Below, in pieces: positions 35,118 to 43,913 of a stretch of DNA of 64,000 nucleotides. The notes below the pieces were generated by a model. The model was not told the DNA's origin, did no database searches, and worked only from the letters and a program-made list of their open reading frames with translations. The DNA comes from Demequina rhizosphaerae (GTDB lineage: Bacteria; Actinomycetota; Actinomycetes; Actinomycetales; Demequinaceae), in NCBI RefSeq assembly GCF_000971255.1, contig NZ_BBMC01000009.1:1-64000 (forward strand). Direction: 5' to 3'. Both the position numbers and the translations under genes were made by a program. How positions within the stretch are numbered: position 1 is the first letter of the stretch; the number at the start of each line of letters is the position of its first letter.

Positions 35118-35677
35118 GGGTGCACCGCCGCGGCGGCGCGGGCCTCGAAGGCCACGCGCGCCTCGTCGCCGATGCTGTCCGGGCTCGAGTACGAGCCCTC
35201 GACCACCGCATCGTCCCAGAGCGCGTAGAAGGTCAGGGTGACGTCGCCGCCGTTGCCCTCCGCGGGGCTCATCTCGACGATGAGGAGGGGCGCCCCCGAG
35301 GACGTGGTGCCGGTCGAGTGCGTGACCGTGACGCCGTCGCCCTCGCCGAGCCCGCCGTAGGTGGCCTCGAACACGGACTCGGGGTCGGTGGTGCCGAAGG
35401 AGTTGGCCGTCGATCCGACCACCATGTCGAGGTCGTCGACCGTGATGGTCTCGATGACGTCGGGCTCGGTGGCGGTCGCGGTCGGCTCGGGCGTGGCGTC
35501 CGCGGTCGCGGTCGCGGTCGGCGAGGAGGTCGGGGAGGCCGTCGGCGTCGCGGTGGCGACCGCGGACGTCGAGGGCGTGGGCGTCACGTCGTCGGAGCCC
35601 GTGCAGGCGGCGAGCGTGAGCGCGCCCGCGACGGTGATCACCACGGTCGCGAGGGCGGGGATGCGGGGGGTCGGCAC
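35114..35677 (-). CDS. Lipoprotein with Thr/Pro linker, unknown function
   Basis: 187 aa. Signal peptide with lipobox LAAC (about residue 24), then a 45-residue linker rich in T, P, A and S (likely spanning the wall or O-glycosylated). A compact C-terminal domain follows (about 75-187) of alternating strands. GTG 35677 has TACGCT 6 nt upstream (leaderless), so this pair of genes may have its own promoter inside the long operon. Overlap with the large secreted protein gene suggests they work together outside the cell. Confidence 0.7.
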   Translation of the reverse strand: MPTPRIPALATVVITVAGALTLAACTGSDDVTPTPSTSAVATATPTASPTSSPTATATADATPEPTATATEPDVIETITVDDLDMVVGSTANSFGTTDPESVFEATYGGLGEGDGVTVTHSTGTTSSGAPLLIVEMSPAEGNGGDVTLTFYALWDDAVVEGSYSSPDSIGDEARVAFEARAAAAVHP

Positions 35678-35717
35678 CGGACAAGCGTAAGGGCGGCCGC
35701 CCCTCGCGCCGCCGCCG

Positions 35718-37004
35718 TCAGACCGGTGTGTCGTGCAGGGTGAGCGGCGCCACATCCTCGCGCCGACCGGCGAGGGCGGCGAGCTCGGCATCCCGTCCGA
35801 GCGCGGCGAAGCGTGCGGTGACGCCGGCCGCGTTTCGGCGCGCCCGCCGCTGGAGCGCCTTCCGGGCCCGTGTCGAGACCCGCGCCGCCGCGAGCGCGTC
35901 CGCGAGGAGCTCCGCCGTGTCGCCCTGGCCGAAGCCGGGGTGCTCGCGCGCGTCGACGCCCATGACGCGCTGGAGGCTCCGGGTCTTGTGCGAGTTGGAG
36001 CTCATCAGCACGCAGGGCACCCCGACGCCGTACGCGAGGATCGACGGGTGGTAGCGGCCGGACACGAAGGCCGCGGCGCCGGCGAGCGCGGCGCGCCCCG
36101 TGGCGAGCGGGTTCCCCGGTCCCATGTACGCGGTCCCCTCGATGTCGAGCGCGGCGCGCAGCCACGCGTCGCCGCGGTCCGTCGCGACGAGGAGGACCCG
36201 GTAGCCGGCCTCGCGCAGGCCGCTCACGAGCTCGCGGAGCGCCGCGACCCTGTCGTCCTCGGACGCACGCGGCCCGGACGCGCCGGAGATGGCGACGTAC
36301 GGCGTGCGGTCCGCGAGGAACTGCGCGGTCGCCGGCGCCAGCCCCTCGGAGAAGGGCCCGAAGTCGCCCGAGCGGTGGATCGGCAGGTCCGCCCACGCGA
36401 ACAGCGCGTCCGGCACCCAGTCCGCGTCGACGTCGGGGAACATCGTGCCGTGGAGCTCGAGGCTCTCCGGGTCGCGGTAGACGACCGAGCTGCAGCGCCG
36501 GAGGACGTCGCCGAGCGCGCGCGTCACGACCGGGTGGACGCGCTCGACGCCCGGCGGGATGCTGAGGATCGAGTTGACCATCCGGACGGTGAGCCCGAGC
36601 TGGAGCGCGACCTCCATGATGAGCAGCGTGCGGGCGAGCGTGGTGCGCTTGCGCGCGAGGATCGGGTCCCCCTCGCCGTTCATCCAGAGCTCGTCGGCGC
36701 CGGTCAGCGTCTCGAGGAGCGCGGACTGCTCGCCGGGCTGCGGGTCGGCGATGATCGCCGCCGCCGTCTCGCGGATCACGCGGAAGCGGATCGACGGATC
36801 GTCCGTGGCCGCGCCCTCGGGGACCGCGCCGTGCTCGAAGGGCTGCGTGTTGAACGTGCCGTTGAGCGGGCGGACCTCCCCCGCGCCGGCCGCGCGCGCC
36901 ACGAGGCCGGCGAGCGCCATGCTGGTCGCACGGCCGCCCCAGTTGGGCGTCGCCGAACCGTCGTGGAAGCGCCCGATGACGACGCGCGGCTGCACCGCGG
37001 TCAC
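35718..37004 (-). CDS. Polysaccharide pyruvyl transferase family protein
   Basis: 428 aa, cytoplasmic. Begins VVIGRFHDGSATPNWGGRATSMAL, the usual N-terminal loop of this family. MNGEGDPI replaces the common GxGG..., and GRYHPSILAYGVGVPCV is the conserved late motif with the catalytic-site histidine. Such enzymes transfer pyruvate from phosphoenolpyruvate to sugar hydroxyls as ketals; some distant members act as glycosyl- or sulfo-type transferases. GTG 37004 overlaps the upstream stop (GTGA). It is the second pyruvyltransferase domain in the operon. Confidence 0.8.
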   Translation of the reverse strand: MTAVQPRVVIGRFHDGSATPNWGGRATSMALAGLVARAAGAGEVRPLNGTFNTQPFEHGAVPEGAATDDPSIRFRVIRETAAAIIADPQPGEQSALLETLTGADELWMNGEGDPILARKRTTLARTLLIMEVALQLGLTVRMVNSILSIPPGVERVHPVVTRALGDVLRRCSSVVYRDPESLELHGTMFPDVDADWVPDALFAWADLPIHRSGDFGPFSEGLAPATAQFLADRTPYVAISGASGPRASEDDRVAALRELVSGLREAGYRVLLVATDRGDAWLRAALDIEGTAYMGPGNPLATGRAALAGAAAFVSGRYHPSILAYGVGVPCVLMSSNSHKTRSLQRVMGVDAREHPGFGQGDTAELLADALAAARVSTRARKALQRRARRNAAGVTARFAALGRDAELAALAGRREDVAPLTLHDTPV

Positions 37005-39307
37005 TCCGCGACCCGCTTCGCGTCGATCGCCGCGGCGATCCGGCCGTTGGCGCCGTCGACCACCTCGCGCAGACGCTCCTGGGCGTCCGCGACCTCGGCG
37101 CGGTAGCGCGCGGGCTCGTCGAGGATCGCCCCGACCACCTCGGTGAGGCGGTCGCCCAGGCGCTCGTCGTCGACCTCGACGCCCCACTCCAGGTGGCCGA
37201 TGTCCTCGAGGAAGTAGCGGAGCTTCGCGTGGGAGATGAGGCTGACGATCGGCACGCCGATCCCGAACGGGATCATCGAGGCGTGGCCGCGCATGCCGAC
37301 GACGACGGTCGCGCGGCCGATGGTCGCGAGGGCGTCCTCGCTGCCGGGCCCGTAGACCGCGTCGGTCGCGATCTCGACGCCGTGCGAGCGGCGCAGGTCG
37401 CCGACGATCCGCTCGTCCTCGCGCGTGTGGGCGAGGCAGCGCACCTCGGCGCGCCCCTCGAGCGCGCGGATGAAGGCCGCGAGCTCGGCGACGAACCTGC
37501 CGTAGCCCTCGCCGAAGCGGCGCGACTGACGGTCGTAGGCGATGTTGAGCAGCACGATCGGCAGCGGCTCGCTGCGGGGTGCGGCCGGGGCGGGCCCGGC
37601 GAGCTGGCCGTACACCGTGGTGACGCAGGGCAGGAACGTGACCTTGTCCGCCAGCTCGGGACCCACGATCTCGCGCACAGCGTTGACGGAGCCGTGGTTG
37701 CGCAGGCCGACGAACGCGGCCGCGGACACGAGCGTGCGCACGGACTCCGCGAAGCGCGTGCCGTGGAAGCGCTGGCCGGGGAAGATGTTGTAGCCCACCG
37801 TGTAGACGACCAGCGGGATCTCGAGCGCCTCGAGCGCCTCGTCGGTGACGTTCCACTGCCAGCCGCTGTTGCCGTTGGGCGACGTGTCGGGCAGGAACAG
37901 TCCGCCGCCGCCGACGACGATCGCGTCGAGGTGCTCGTTGGCCCACCGCGCGCGCTCGACGTCGAACACCTGGTGCGCGTGCATCGTGGTCCACCGCACG
38001 TCGCCGAGCTCGTGCGCGAGGCTGGCGCGCACGGCGACGGGCAGGAGCACGTCGCCGTAGTTGCCGTCGCCGTCCACGTAGAAGGCCACGTGCCCGATCG
38101 CGGGCCCGTCGCCGGCGGGGACCACCCCGTCCTCGGCGCGGGTGCGCTCGACGCGCTCGAGGCGGCGGCGGGCGTGCAGGTCGGCAGGACGCAGGCGCAT
38201 CGCCGCGACGGCGGCCGCGGCGGCCGCGTCGTAGTCGCGATACGTCCACTCGAGCTGCGCGAGGACGGTCCACGCCCGCGGCGCGAGCTCGGGGTCCGCC
38301 GCCGCCAGGGCGAGCGCGACCCGCGCATCGTCCGCGCGCGACGTCGCGACCGCGGTGGTGCCGAGGTCGAGCGCGACCTGGCCCACGACCGTCCCGGCCT
38401 CGAGCGCGCGGGCGCGTGCGGCCTGATAGGCCCGCTCGAAGTCGCCGTCCGCGCGTGCGGTGCGCAGCGCGCCCTCGAGGTCCTCGAGGTCCGCGTCGGC
38501 GAGCAGCGCGTACGGCGCCGCGTGGTCCTCCGCGAACGCGAGCATCTCGTCGGACGCGCGCGCATCAGCGGCCAGGGCCCGCCAGTGCGCGATCGGATGC
38601 CACACCTCGCGCGACCACAGGTCCTCGACGGCCTCGAAGCCGTGCTCGCCGCCGTGCCACGGCTTGAACCGCCCCGAGAAGTGGAGGATCCGCACGTCGT
38701 CGGCCGCGAGGTCGAGGCCGGCGGCGCGCCGCTTGTCGAGGTTGTAGATCTCCGGCAGCGGCGCGTCGGGGGTCCCGAGCACCGCGGCGAGCACGCCGGC
38801 CTCCTCGTCCTGATGGACGTAGTCGCCGTTCGCGCGGACCTCCTGCAGCCTCGCGCGCTCGGCGGCGTCGATGAGGTCCGGGCGCAGCACCGCGACGCCG
38901 CGGAGCGGGCGTCCCGGCGCCTTCGGACGCATCACCGTCGCGTAGGGCGCGGTGGTCTCGAGCAGCGCGCCGAGCCCGCCGAGCACGACGACGTCCGCGT
39001 CGAGCACGATCACGCGCTCCGAGCCCTCGAGATCCGCGGCGCGCAGCGCACCCATGACGTGCGCCGCACGGTGAGGCGTCGAGGCGTGGCGCGCGAGCCT
39101 GGTGAGGTCCTCGGCGGGCAGCGTCCGCGCGGTCACGCGCGGGTGCCACAGGGCGAGCCGGTCGGCGTCGCCCGGCTCGAGGTCCTCGTGCAGGACGAGG
39201 ACGTCGGCGTCGAGGCCCGGGTTGGAGCGCGCGAGGGACGCGAGCGCGACCTCGAGGCCCTCACGGTACTCACGGCTGCCGATGAGGACGATGGTCGTGC
39301 CCGTCAT
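37001..39307 (-). CDS. Glycosyltransferase - TPR - pyruvyl transferase fusion
   Basis: 768 aa. Residues 1-240: GT8/nucleotide-diphospho-sugar-transferase-like domain with RVIVLDADVVVLGGLG (DxD) and HFSGRFKPWH. About 270-390: helical repeats resembling TPRs (YQAARARALEAG, AQLEWTYRDYDAAA). About 400-765: polysaccharide pyruvyl transferase with YVDGDGNYGDVLLP, IVVGGGGLFLPDTS and VVGMRGHASMIPFG. Thus one protein could add a sugar and then a pyruvate ketal. ATG 39307 has GGAGGAGGGG upstream and overlaps the upstream stop (ATGA). The fusion is unusual and its order of action is unknown. Confidence 0.78.
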   Translation of the reverse strand: MTGTTIVLIGSREYREGLEVALASLARSNPGLDADVLVLHEDLEPGDADRLALWHPRVTARTLPAEDLTRLARHASTPHRAAHVMGALRAADLEGSERVIVLDADVVVLGGLGALLETTAPYATVMRPKAPGRPLRGVAVLRPDLIDAAERARLQEVRANGDYVHQDEEAGVLAAVLGTPDAPLPEIYNLDKRRAAGLDLAADDVRILHFSGRFKPWHGGEHGFEAVEDLWSREVWHPIAHWRALAADARASDEMLAFAEDHAAPYALLADADLEDLEGALRTARADGDFERAYQAARARALEAGTVVGQVALDLGTTAVATSRADDARVALALAAADPELAPRAWTVLAQLEWTYRDYDAAAAAAVAAMRLRPADLHARRRLERVERTRAEDGVVPAGDGPAIGHVAFYVDGDGNYGDVLLPVAVRASLAHELGDVRWTTMHAHQVFDVERARWANEHLDAIVVGGGGLFLPDTSPNGNSGWQWNVTDEALEALEIPLVVYTVGYNIFPGQRFHGTRFAESVRTLVSAAAFVGLRNHGSVNAVREIVGPELADKVTFLPCVTTVYGQLAGPAPAAPRSEPLPIVLLNIAYDRQSRRFGEGYGRFVAELAAFIRALEGRAEVRCLAHTREDERIVGDLRRSHGVEIATDAVYGPGSEDALATIGRATVVVGMRGHASMIPFGIGVPIVSLISHAKLRYFLEDIGHLEWGVEVDDERLGDRLTEVVGAILDEPARYRAEVADAQERLREVVDGANGRIAAAIDAKRVAE

Positions 39308-40560
39308 GCCCCTCCTCCGAGGCGGACGAGGCCCGGTGCCGGGGTGATGCCCCGCTCGGCGAGCCATGCCGCCAGGTCCTCGGGAAGCGTGTCGATGGCC
39401 GCCGGGAGCAGCACGTCGAGGCCGGCGCCCAGCCCGAGCGCGTCGAGCGTGCGGACGATGGCGGCGGGCGTCGAGGCGCCGTGGCGGCGCCCGGCGACGG
39501 TGGCGAGGGGGTCGCGCAGGCCCGCACCCACGAGGGTGGGCTGCGCGGCCGGATCGATGCGGTGGATGAGGGCGTCGTGCCACGCGTCCTCGTCGGCTGA
39601 GACGACCCAGCGGACCTCGACGGGCACGTCCCAGCCGGTCTCGTCCCCGGGCTCGGCCACGTGGATCACCGCGACGTCGGCGGCGGGCTCCACGTCGCGG
39701 AAGCGCACGACGATGCCGGCGGCGGGCAGCGCGTCGGCGACGGCGGCCGGATCGGCGCCGTCGAGCACGACGAGAAGGCGTCGGCCGGTGGCCAGCTCGC
39801 GCAGCTCGGGGAGCTCGGCGGGTCGCACCGCGAGCACCTGCGCGGCGGTCCACCGGCTGTCCCACGACGCCTGGGCGAGGTCACGATGCGCGCGCGCCAC
39901 GTCCAGCGCGCCGGCGGCGGGGAGGCCGCCGGTCACGAGGGCGCGCCGCTCGAGGGTCTCCGCGAGGCGCACCACGGCACCCTCGGAGGCGTGGTCGTCG
40001 ACCGGCACGCCGGCCGCGCCGATCGCGGCGGCCAGCGAGTCGAGGCCGGCGGCGGTGGCGGCGGCGAGGCCGTCCCGACCGGTGCCGCGCTCCTCCGCGC
40101 GGGCGGCGGCGACGAGCTCGTCGCGCGAGCGCTGCACGCCGGCGAGGTACATCCATGCGAGCCGGGAGCCGGGGTCCGCGGCGGTGACGCGCTCGGCGAG
40201 CGCGAGCGCGAGGTCGGGCTCGCGGGCGACGCGGGCGTCGCGGACGAGGTCGAGGGCGGCGCGCTTCTCGCGCGCGCCTCCCGTGCGCACGAGGGGCGCG
40301 TCGCCGGCGACGACCGCCGCGCTGTCCATGCGGCTCGCGAGGGCCCCCGCGAAGGCGTTGGCCGAGCGCACGAGCCGGCGTGAGGCCAGCCCGCGCGAGT
40401 ACGTGTGCTCGGCGGCCACGTCGGAGGCGAGCGAGGCGGCGGCCCACCACTGCGAGTTGTCCTCGCGGTGGCGGCCGCCGACCTCCTGGTCCTCCTGCAC
40501 CCGGGCAGGCCGGATGCGTGACAGCGCGCTCTTGACGAGCGAGCGCGGTCCGCTCGTCAT
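39304..40560 (-). CDS. Glycan-operon protein of unknown function
   Basis: 418 aa, no signal peptide, Ala-rich. The N-terminal 30 residues are basic. Residues about 100-165 look like TPR-type helices (LALALAERVTAADPGSRLAWMYLAG). The C-terminal half has alternating strands and helices (LLVVLDGADPAAVADALPAAGIVVRF), Rossmann-like. I do not recognise a family; a degenerate glycosyltransferase or scaffold is possible. It overlaps the fusion gene (ATGA), so it is clearly part of the operon. Confidence 0.6.
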   Translation of the reverse strand: MTSGPRSLVKSALSRIRPARVQEDQEVGGRHREDNSQWWAAASLASDVAAEHTYSRGLASRRLVRSANAFAGALASRMDSAAVVAGDAPLVRTGGAREKRAALDLVRDARVAREPDLALALAERVTAADPGSRLAWMYLAGVQRSRDELVAAARAEERGTGRDGLAAATAAGLDSLAAAIGAAGVPVDDHASEGAVVRLAETLERRALVTGGLPAAGALDVARAHRDLAQASWDSRWTAAQVLAVRPAELPELRELATGRRLLVVLDGADPAAVADALPAAGIVVRFRDVEPAADVAVIHVAEPGDETGWDVPVEVRWVVSADEDAWHDALIHRIDPAAQPTLVGAGLRDPLATVAGRRHGASTPAAIVRTLDALGLGAGLDVLLPAAIDTLPEDLAAWLAERGITPAPGLVRLGGGA

Positions 40561-40582
40561 GCGCGCGCGGTCCTTTCGGTTG

Positions 40583-41458
40583 TCAGCCGTCGACGCGGCG
40601 GAGCTTGCTCAGCGGGGCGAGCTCGCCCGGGAACACCTTCTTGACGCCGTCGCCCATGGCCTGCTCGATGATGCGGATGTCGCGGCACAGGTTGATGAAG
40701 CCCTTGGGCTCCAGCGACGCGGCGTGGTCCGAGCCCCACATGGTGCGGTCGAGCGTGATGTGACGCTCCACGGCCACGGCGCCGAGCGCGACGGCGGCGA
40801 TCGAGATCTGCAGGCCCGGCTCGTGACCCGAGTAGCCCACCGGCACGCCGTAGCGGTCCTTGAGGGTCTGGATCATGCGGAGGTTGGCCTCCTCCGGGGG
40901 CAGCGGGTAGGTCGAGGTGGCGTGGAGGATGATGAGCTTGTCCTTGCCCAGGGTCTCCACCGCGGTGTCGATCTGCTCGATGGTCGACATGCCGGTCGAC
41001 AGGATGACGGGCTTGCCGGTCTCCTTGATCTTGCGCAGCATGCCGAGGTCCGTCACGGACGCCGAGGCGATCTTGTACGCGACGGTGTCCATGGACTCGA
41101 GGAAGTCGACGCTGGGCTCGTCCCACGGGGAGGCGTACCAGACGACGCCCTTCTCCTTGCAGTACGCGTCGATCTCGGCGTACTCGGCCTGCTCGAACTC
41201 CACCTTGTAGCGGTACTCGAGGTACGTCATCGTGCCCCAGGGCGTCTCGCGCGGGGTCGACTTCATGTGCTCCGGCGTCGCGATGTCCGGCGTGCGCTTC
41301 TGGAACTTCACCGCCTGGGCGCCCGCCTCGACGGCGACGTCGATGAGCTTTTTCGCGATCTCGACCGAACCGTTGTGGTTCAGGCCGATCTCCGCGATCA
41401 CGTAGGTCGGGTGACCGTCACCGACGAGAATGTCGCCGATCTGCACCGCATCCGTCAC
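40583..41458 (-). CDS. neuB: NeuB-type nonulosonic acid synthase without SAF domain
   Basis: 291 aa, TIM barrel. Condenses phosphoenolpyruvate with a 2-acetamido hexose to form a nonulosonic acid (sialic-, legionaminic- or pseudaminic-like). Characteristic IAEIGLNHNGSVEIAKKLI, GAQAVKFQKRTPD, ILSTGMSTIEQID, GYSGHEPG and VERHITLDR are present. The usual C-terminal SAF (antifreeze-like) domain of about 60 residues is missing; the protein ends soon after PGELAPLSKLRRV. GTG 41458 has AGAGGTG upstream. It lies in the operon with the CMP-activating gene. No NeuC or other substrate-making gene is present, so the precise sugar is open. Confidence 0.85.
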   Translation of the reverse strand: MTDAVQIGDILVGDGHPTYVIAEIGLNHNGSVEIAKKLIDVAVEAGAQAVKFQKRTPDIATPEHMKSTPRETPWGTMTYLEYRYKVEFEQAEYAEIDAYCKEKGVVWYASPWDEPSVDFLESMDTVAYKIASASVTDLGMLRKIKETGKPVILSTGMSTIEQIDTAVETLGKDKLIILHATSTYPLPPEEANLRMIQTLKDRYGVPVGYSGHEPGLQISIAAVALGAVAVERHITLDRTMWGSDHAASLEPKGFINLCRDIRIIEQAMGDGVKKVFPGELAPLSKLRRVDG

Positions 41459-41529
41459 TTCAACACCTCTGATTCGTAGTGGTACTGCCAAAGCCAGGCC
41501 GGGCGTCTCCGCCCACTGTCCCCGAAAGT

Positions 41530-42771
41530 CTAACCGCGATTGCCCTGACTGCCGCGCCGGCGCCTCTGCAGGCGGTCGTACGCCGCGAGCGCGGCACGCA
41601 GGGGCGCGAGCGCGGGGCCGTGCCACGAGTCGTCGCCCGCGCCCAGCGCGACGCTGCGACGCCTGAGGCGCTGCGGCGAGCGCATGAGGCCGGCGTGCGG
41701 GTCGCGCATCGTCGCGCCGGGGGCCGAGGCGCCCGCCGCCTCCTGAGCCACCGCCACCCAGTCGCCCTCGGCCTGGAAGTAGTTCGCGTCCATCCACGCC
41801 GTCGCGGGCGCGCGGAAGCGCAGCGCCCGGAGGTCGTCGAGGCCGCCGAAGAGGCCGGAGCCCTCGAACACCAGGTTGATCATCTGCGCGCTGACGCCGA
41901 ACTCGTCCACGACGAGCACGGGCACGTCCGCGGCGATCGCCTCGAGCGCGGCGGTGGAGCTCACCGTGACGAAGCCGGCGCAGTCCCCCAGGTACTCGCG
42001 CAGCGCGCCGTGCGCGAACACGAGGTTGCCCGGGACCTCGCGGCCCGCGGCGAGCTGCTCGAAGCCGTCCGCCTCCTCGTGGGTCTGCGCCTCGCCGGCG
42101 GTGCCCCGCAGCTTGATCACCACGTCGAGCTCGGGATGCGCGCGCGCCACGTCGACCAGGGCGTCGAGCAGCGCGACGCGGTCCTCCCGACGGGCCGGCA
42201 CGAGCGCCTGCGGCGCGAACACGATGCGCGGGCGGTCCGCGCCTCCCACCTCCTGGTCCTCGAGCAGCGAGGCGAGCCCGAGGTGCGCGAGGCGGGCGTC
42301 GGCCGGCAGGTCCGCGAGCATCGCCGTGACGGCCTCGCGCTCCCGCTCCGAGTGGACCACCATGACGTCGCACGCGGCCCGGAGCCGGAGGCCCAGCGCC
42401 GTCGGCGGGAACCAGATCCCGGGGATGCCTGCGACCACCACGTCGGCCGCGCGCTCGCCGCGCAGCTCCTCGAGGAGCAGCAGCTCGATGAGGGGTCCGC
42501 GGCACGCGAGCAGGAGCAGGGCGGGGCGCTCGGCGCGCAGGCGCGCGGCGAGCGCCCGCAGGCCGATCTCGCCCGGATCGGTGTCGAGACGGCCGTCGAT
42601 CGCCGCGGCACGCTGGGCGGTGCTGGGCGTCACCGCGTTGCGCACGACGACGACCTCGACGTCGTACGCGTCCCGCAGGTCCTCCGCGCGCCGGACGGCC
42701 CACTTGAGGTAGGAGTCGGAGTCCGCGACCACGAGGGCGCGCGGACGCGGGGTCGCGGTCGGCTCAGCCAC
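41530..42771 (-). CDS. DUF6716 putative glycosyltransferase
   Basis: 413 aa, cytoplasmic, GT-B-like. The N-terminal RALVVADSDSYLKWAVRRAEDL and the C-terminal FVTVSSTAALEAIAADVPVLVVDEFG are typical of DUF6716 proteins found in actinobacterial nonulosonate clusters. The second motif resembles the donor-binding region of capsule transferases. The catalytic role is unproven. ATG 42771 lies inside the end of the upstream neuA gene (8-nt overlap), so it is co-translated with it; the neuB gene follows after 71 bp. Confidence 0.72.
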   Translation of the reverse strand: MAEPTATPRPRALVVADSDSYLKWAVRRAEDLRDAYDVEVVVVRNAVTPSTAQRAAAIDGRLDTDPGEIGLRALAARLRAERPALLLLACRGPLIELLLLEELRGERAADVVVAGIPGIWFPPTALGLRLRAACDVMVVHSEREREAVTAMLADLPADARLAHLGLASLLEDQEVGGADRPRIVFAPQALVPARREDRVALLDALVDVARAHPELDVVIKLRGTAGEAQTHEEADGFEQLAAGREVPGNLVFAHGALREYLGDCAGFVTVSSTAALEAIAADVPVLVVDEFGVSAQMINLVFEGSGLFGGLDDLRALRFRAPATAWMDANYFQAEGDWVAVAQEAAGASAPGATMRDPHAGLMRSPQRLRRRSVALGAGDDSWHGPALAPLRAALAAYDRLQRRRRGSQGNRG

Positions 42772-43912
42772 GCGCCGCGATGATCGCCTCGGCGAGCTCG
42801 CGCACCGCGCCGCGACCGCCGGGGCGGGTGAGCACGACGCGCGCGACGGCGGCCGCGCGGGGGTGCGCGTCCGCGGGCACGACGGGCCAGCCGACGGCCT
42901 CGAGGCACGGGAGGTCGGGGAGGTCGTTGCCCACGTACGCGACGCGGTCGAGCGGGACGCCCTTCTCCGCGCACCACTGCTCGAGGTAGGGCAGCTTGTC
43001 CTGGACGTCGTGCGAGACCTCGATGCCGAGCTTGCGTGCGCGGGCGGCGACCACGGGGTTCTCCTCGCGCGACAGGATCATCATCGGCAGGCCCGCCTTG
43101 CGCAGCATCGAGATGCCCATGCCGTCGGAGCGGCTCACGGTGACCGACTCGACCCCGTTCTGGTCGACGATCGCGGTGTCCTCGGTGTGGACGCCGTCGA
43201 AGTCCATGACGAGCGCATCGACGTCGACCGGGGCGGGGGTGTCGAGGAGCGACGCGAGCGCGCGCGCCGACTCGAGCTCGTGCACGTCGTCGATCTCGAT
43301 GCCGGTCGCGGCGGGCACCTCGGCGACGCCGACCCGGCCGAAGAAGCGGAAGCCGGAGGCGCGGAAGCCCGCGACATCCATGACGTAGAACGCGCCGGAC
43401 TCCTGGTAGTGAGGCTCGCGGTCCTGGCGGCGGGGGCGGAACGAGTGGTCGTGGTTCACGCCCGTGGCACCGGCCTCGCCGCGCTGCCACAGGAACGCAT
43501 AGGTCTCGAAGGCCGCGAGCATCGAGTCGTGCTCGCCGGCCAGCACCGACGCGACCGCGCCGTCGAGCGCCTCGGCGTGGATGAACGGCGACGTCGCCTG
43601 GAGGAACGCGAGGACCTGGGGCTCGATGCCGCGCGCGGCGAGCGAGTCGAGGCCGTGCAGGAGCGCCGCCTCGGAGGTCGCGAGGTCGCCCGCGATGTCC
43701 GCGGGGCGGTCGATGATCTCGGCGCCGGCCTCGCGGGCGGCGGCGGCGATCGTCGCATCGTCCGTCGACACGAAGACGCCGTCGATCGACGGGGCGGCGA
43801 GGGCGGCCCGCACGGCACGCGCGACGAGCGGGACGCCGCCCACGCGCGCGACGTTCTTGCCGGGCACCCCCTTGGACCCGCCTCGGGCGGGGATGATCGC
43901 GACGGCACGCAT
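42764..43912 (-). CDS. neuA: CMP-nonulosonate synthetase fused to HAD phosphatase (NeuA-like)
   Basis: 382 aa. Residues 1-225: cytidylyltransferase with IIPARGGSKGVPGKN (5-19) and FLQATSPF. It activates nonulosonic acids with CTP. Residues about 230-382: KdsC/NeuA-type HAD phosphatase with DFDGVHTED (nucleophile motif), LSREENPVV and VGNDLPDLPCL (metal aspartates), so the phosphatase half looks intact. It could dephosphorylate a nonulosonate-9-phosphate before or after activation. ATG 43912 has GAGGAGG upstream and lies 1 nt after the preceding stop. Confidence 0.88.
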   Translation of the reverse strand: MRAVAIIPARGGSKGVPGKNVARVGGVPLVARAVRAALAAPSIDGVFVSTDDATIAAAAREAGAEIIDRPADIAGDLATSEAALLHGLDSLAARGIEPQVLAFLQATSPFIHAEALDGAVASVLAGEHDSMLAAFETYAFLWQRGEAGATGVNHDHSFRPRRQDREPHYQESGAFYVMDVAGFRASGFRFFGRVGVAEVPAATGIEIDDVHELESARALASLLDTPAPVDVDALVMDFDGVHTEDTAIVDQNGVESVTVSRSDGMGISMLRKAGLPMMILSREENPVVAARARKLGIEVSHDVQDKLPYLEQWCAEKGVPLDRVAYVGNDLPDLPCLEAVGWPVVPADAHPRAAAVARVVLTRPGGRGAVRELAEAIIAARG

Positions 43913-43913
43913 G

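Noticed and set aside
37193-41479. Long plus-strand frame opposite the glycan operon.
   Set aside because: Shadow of high-GC coding DNA. The minus-strand genes have clear domains and overlap-coupled starts.
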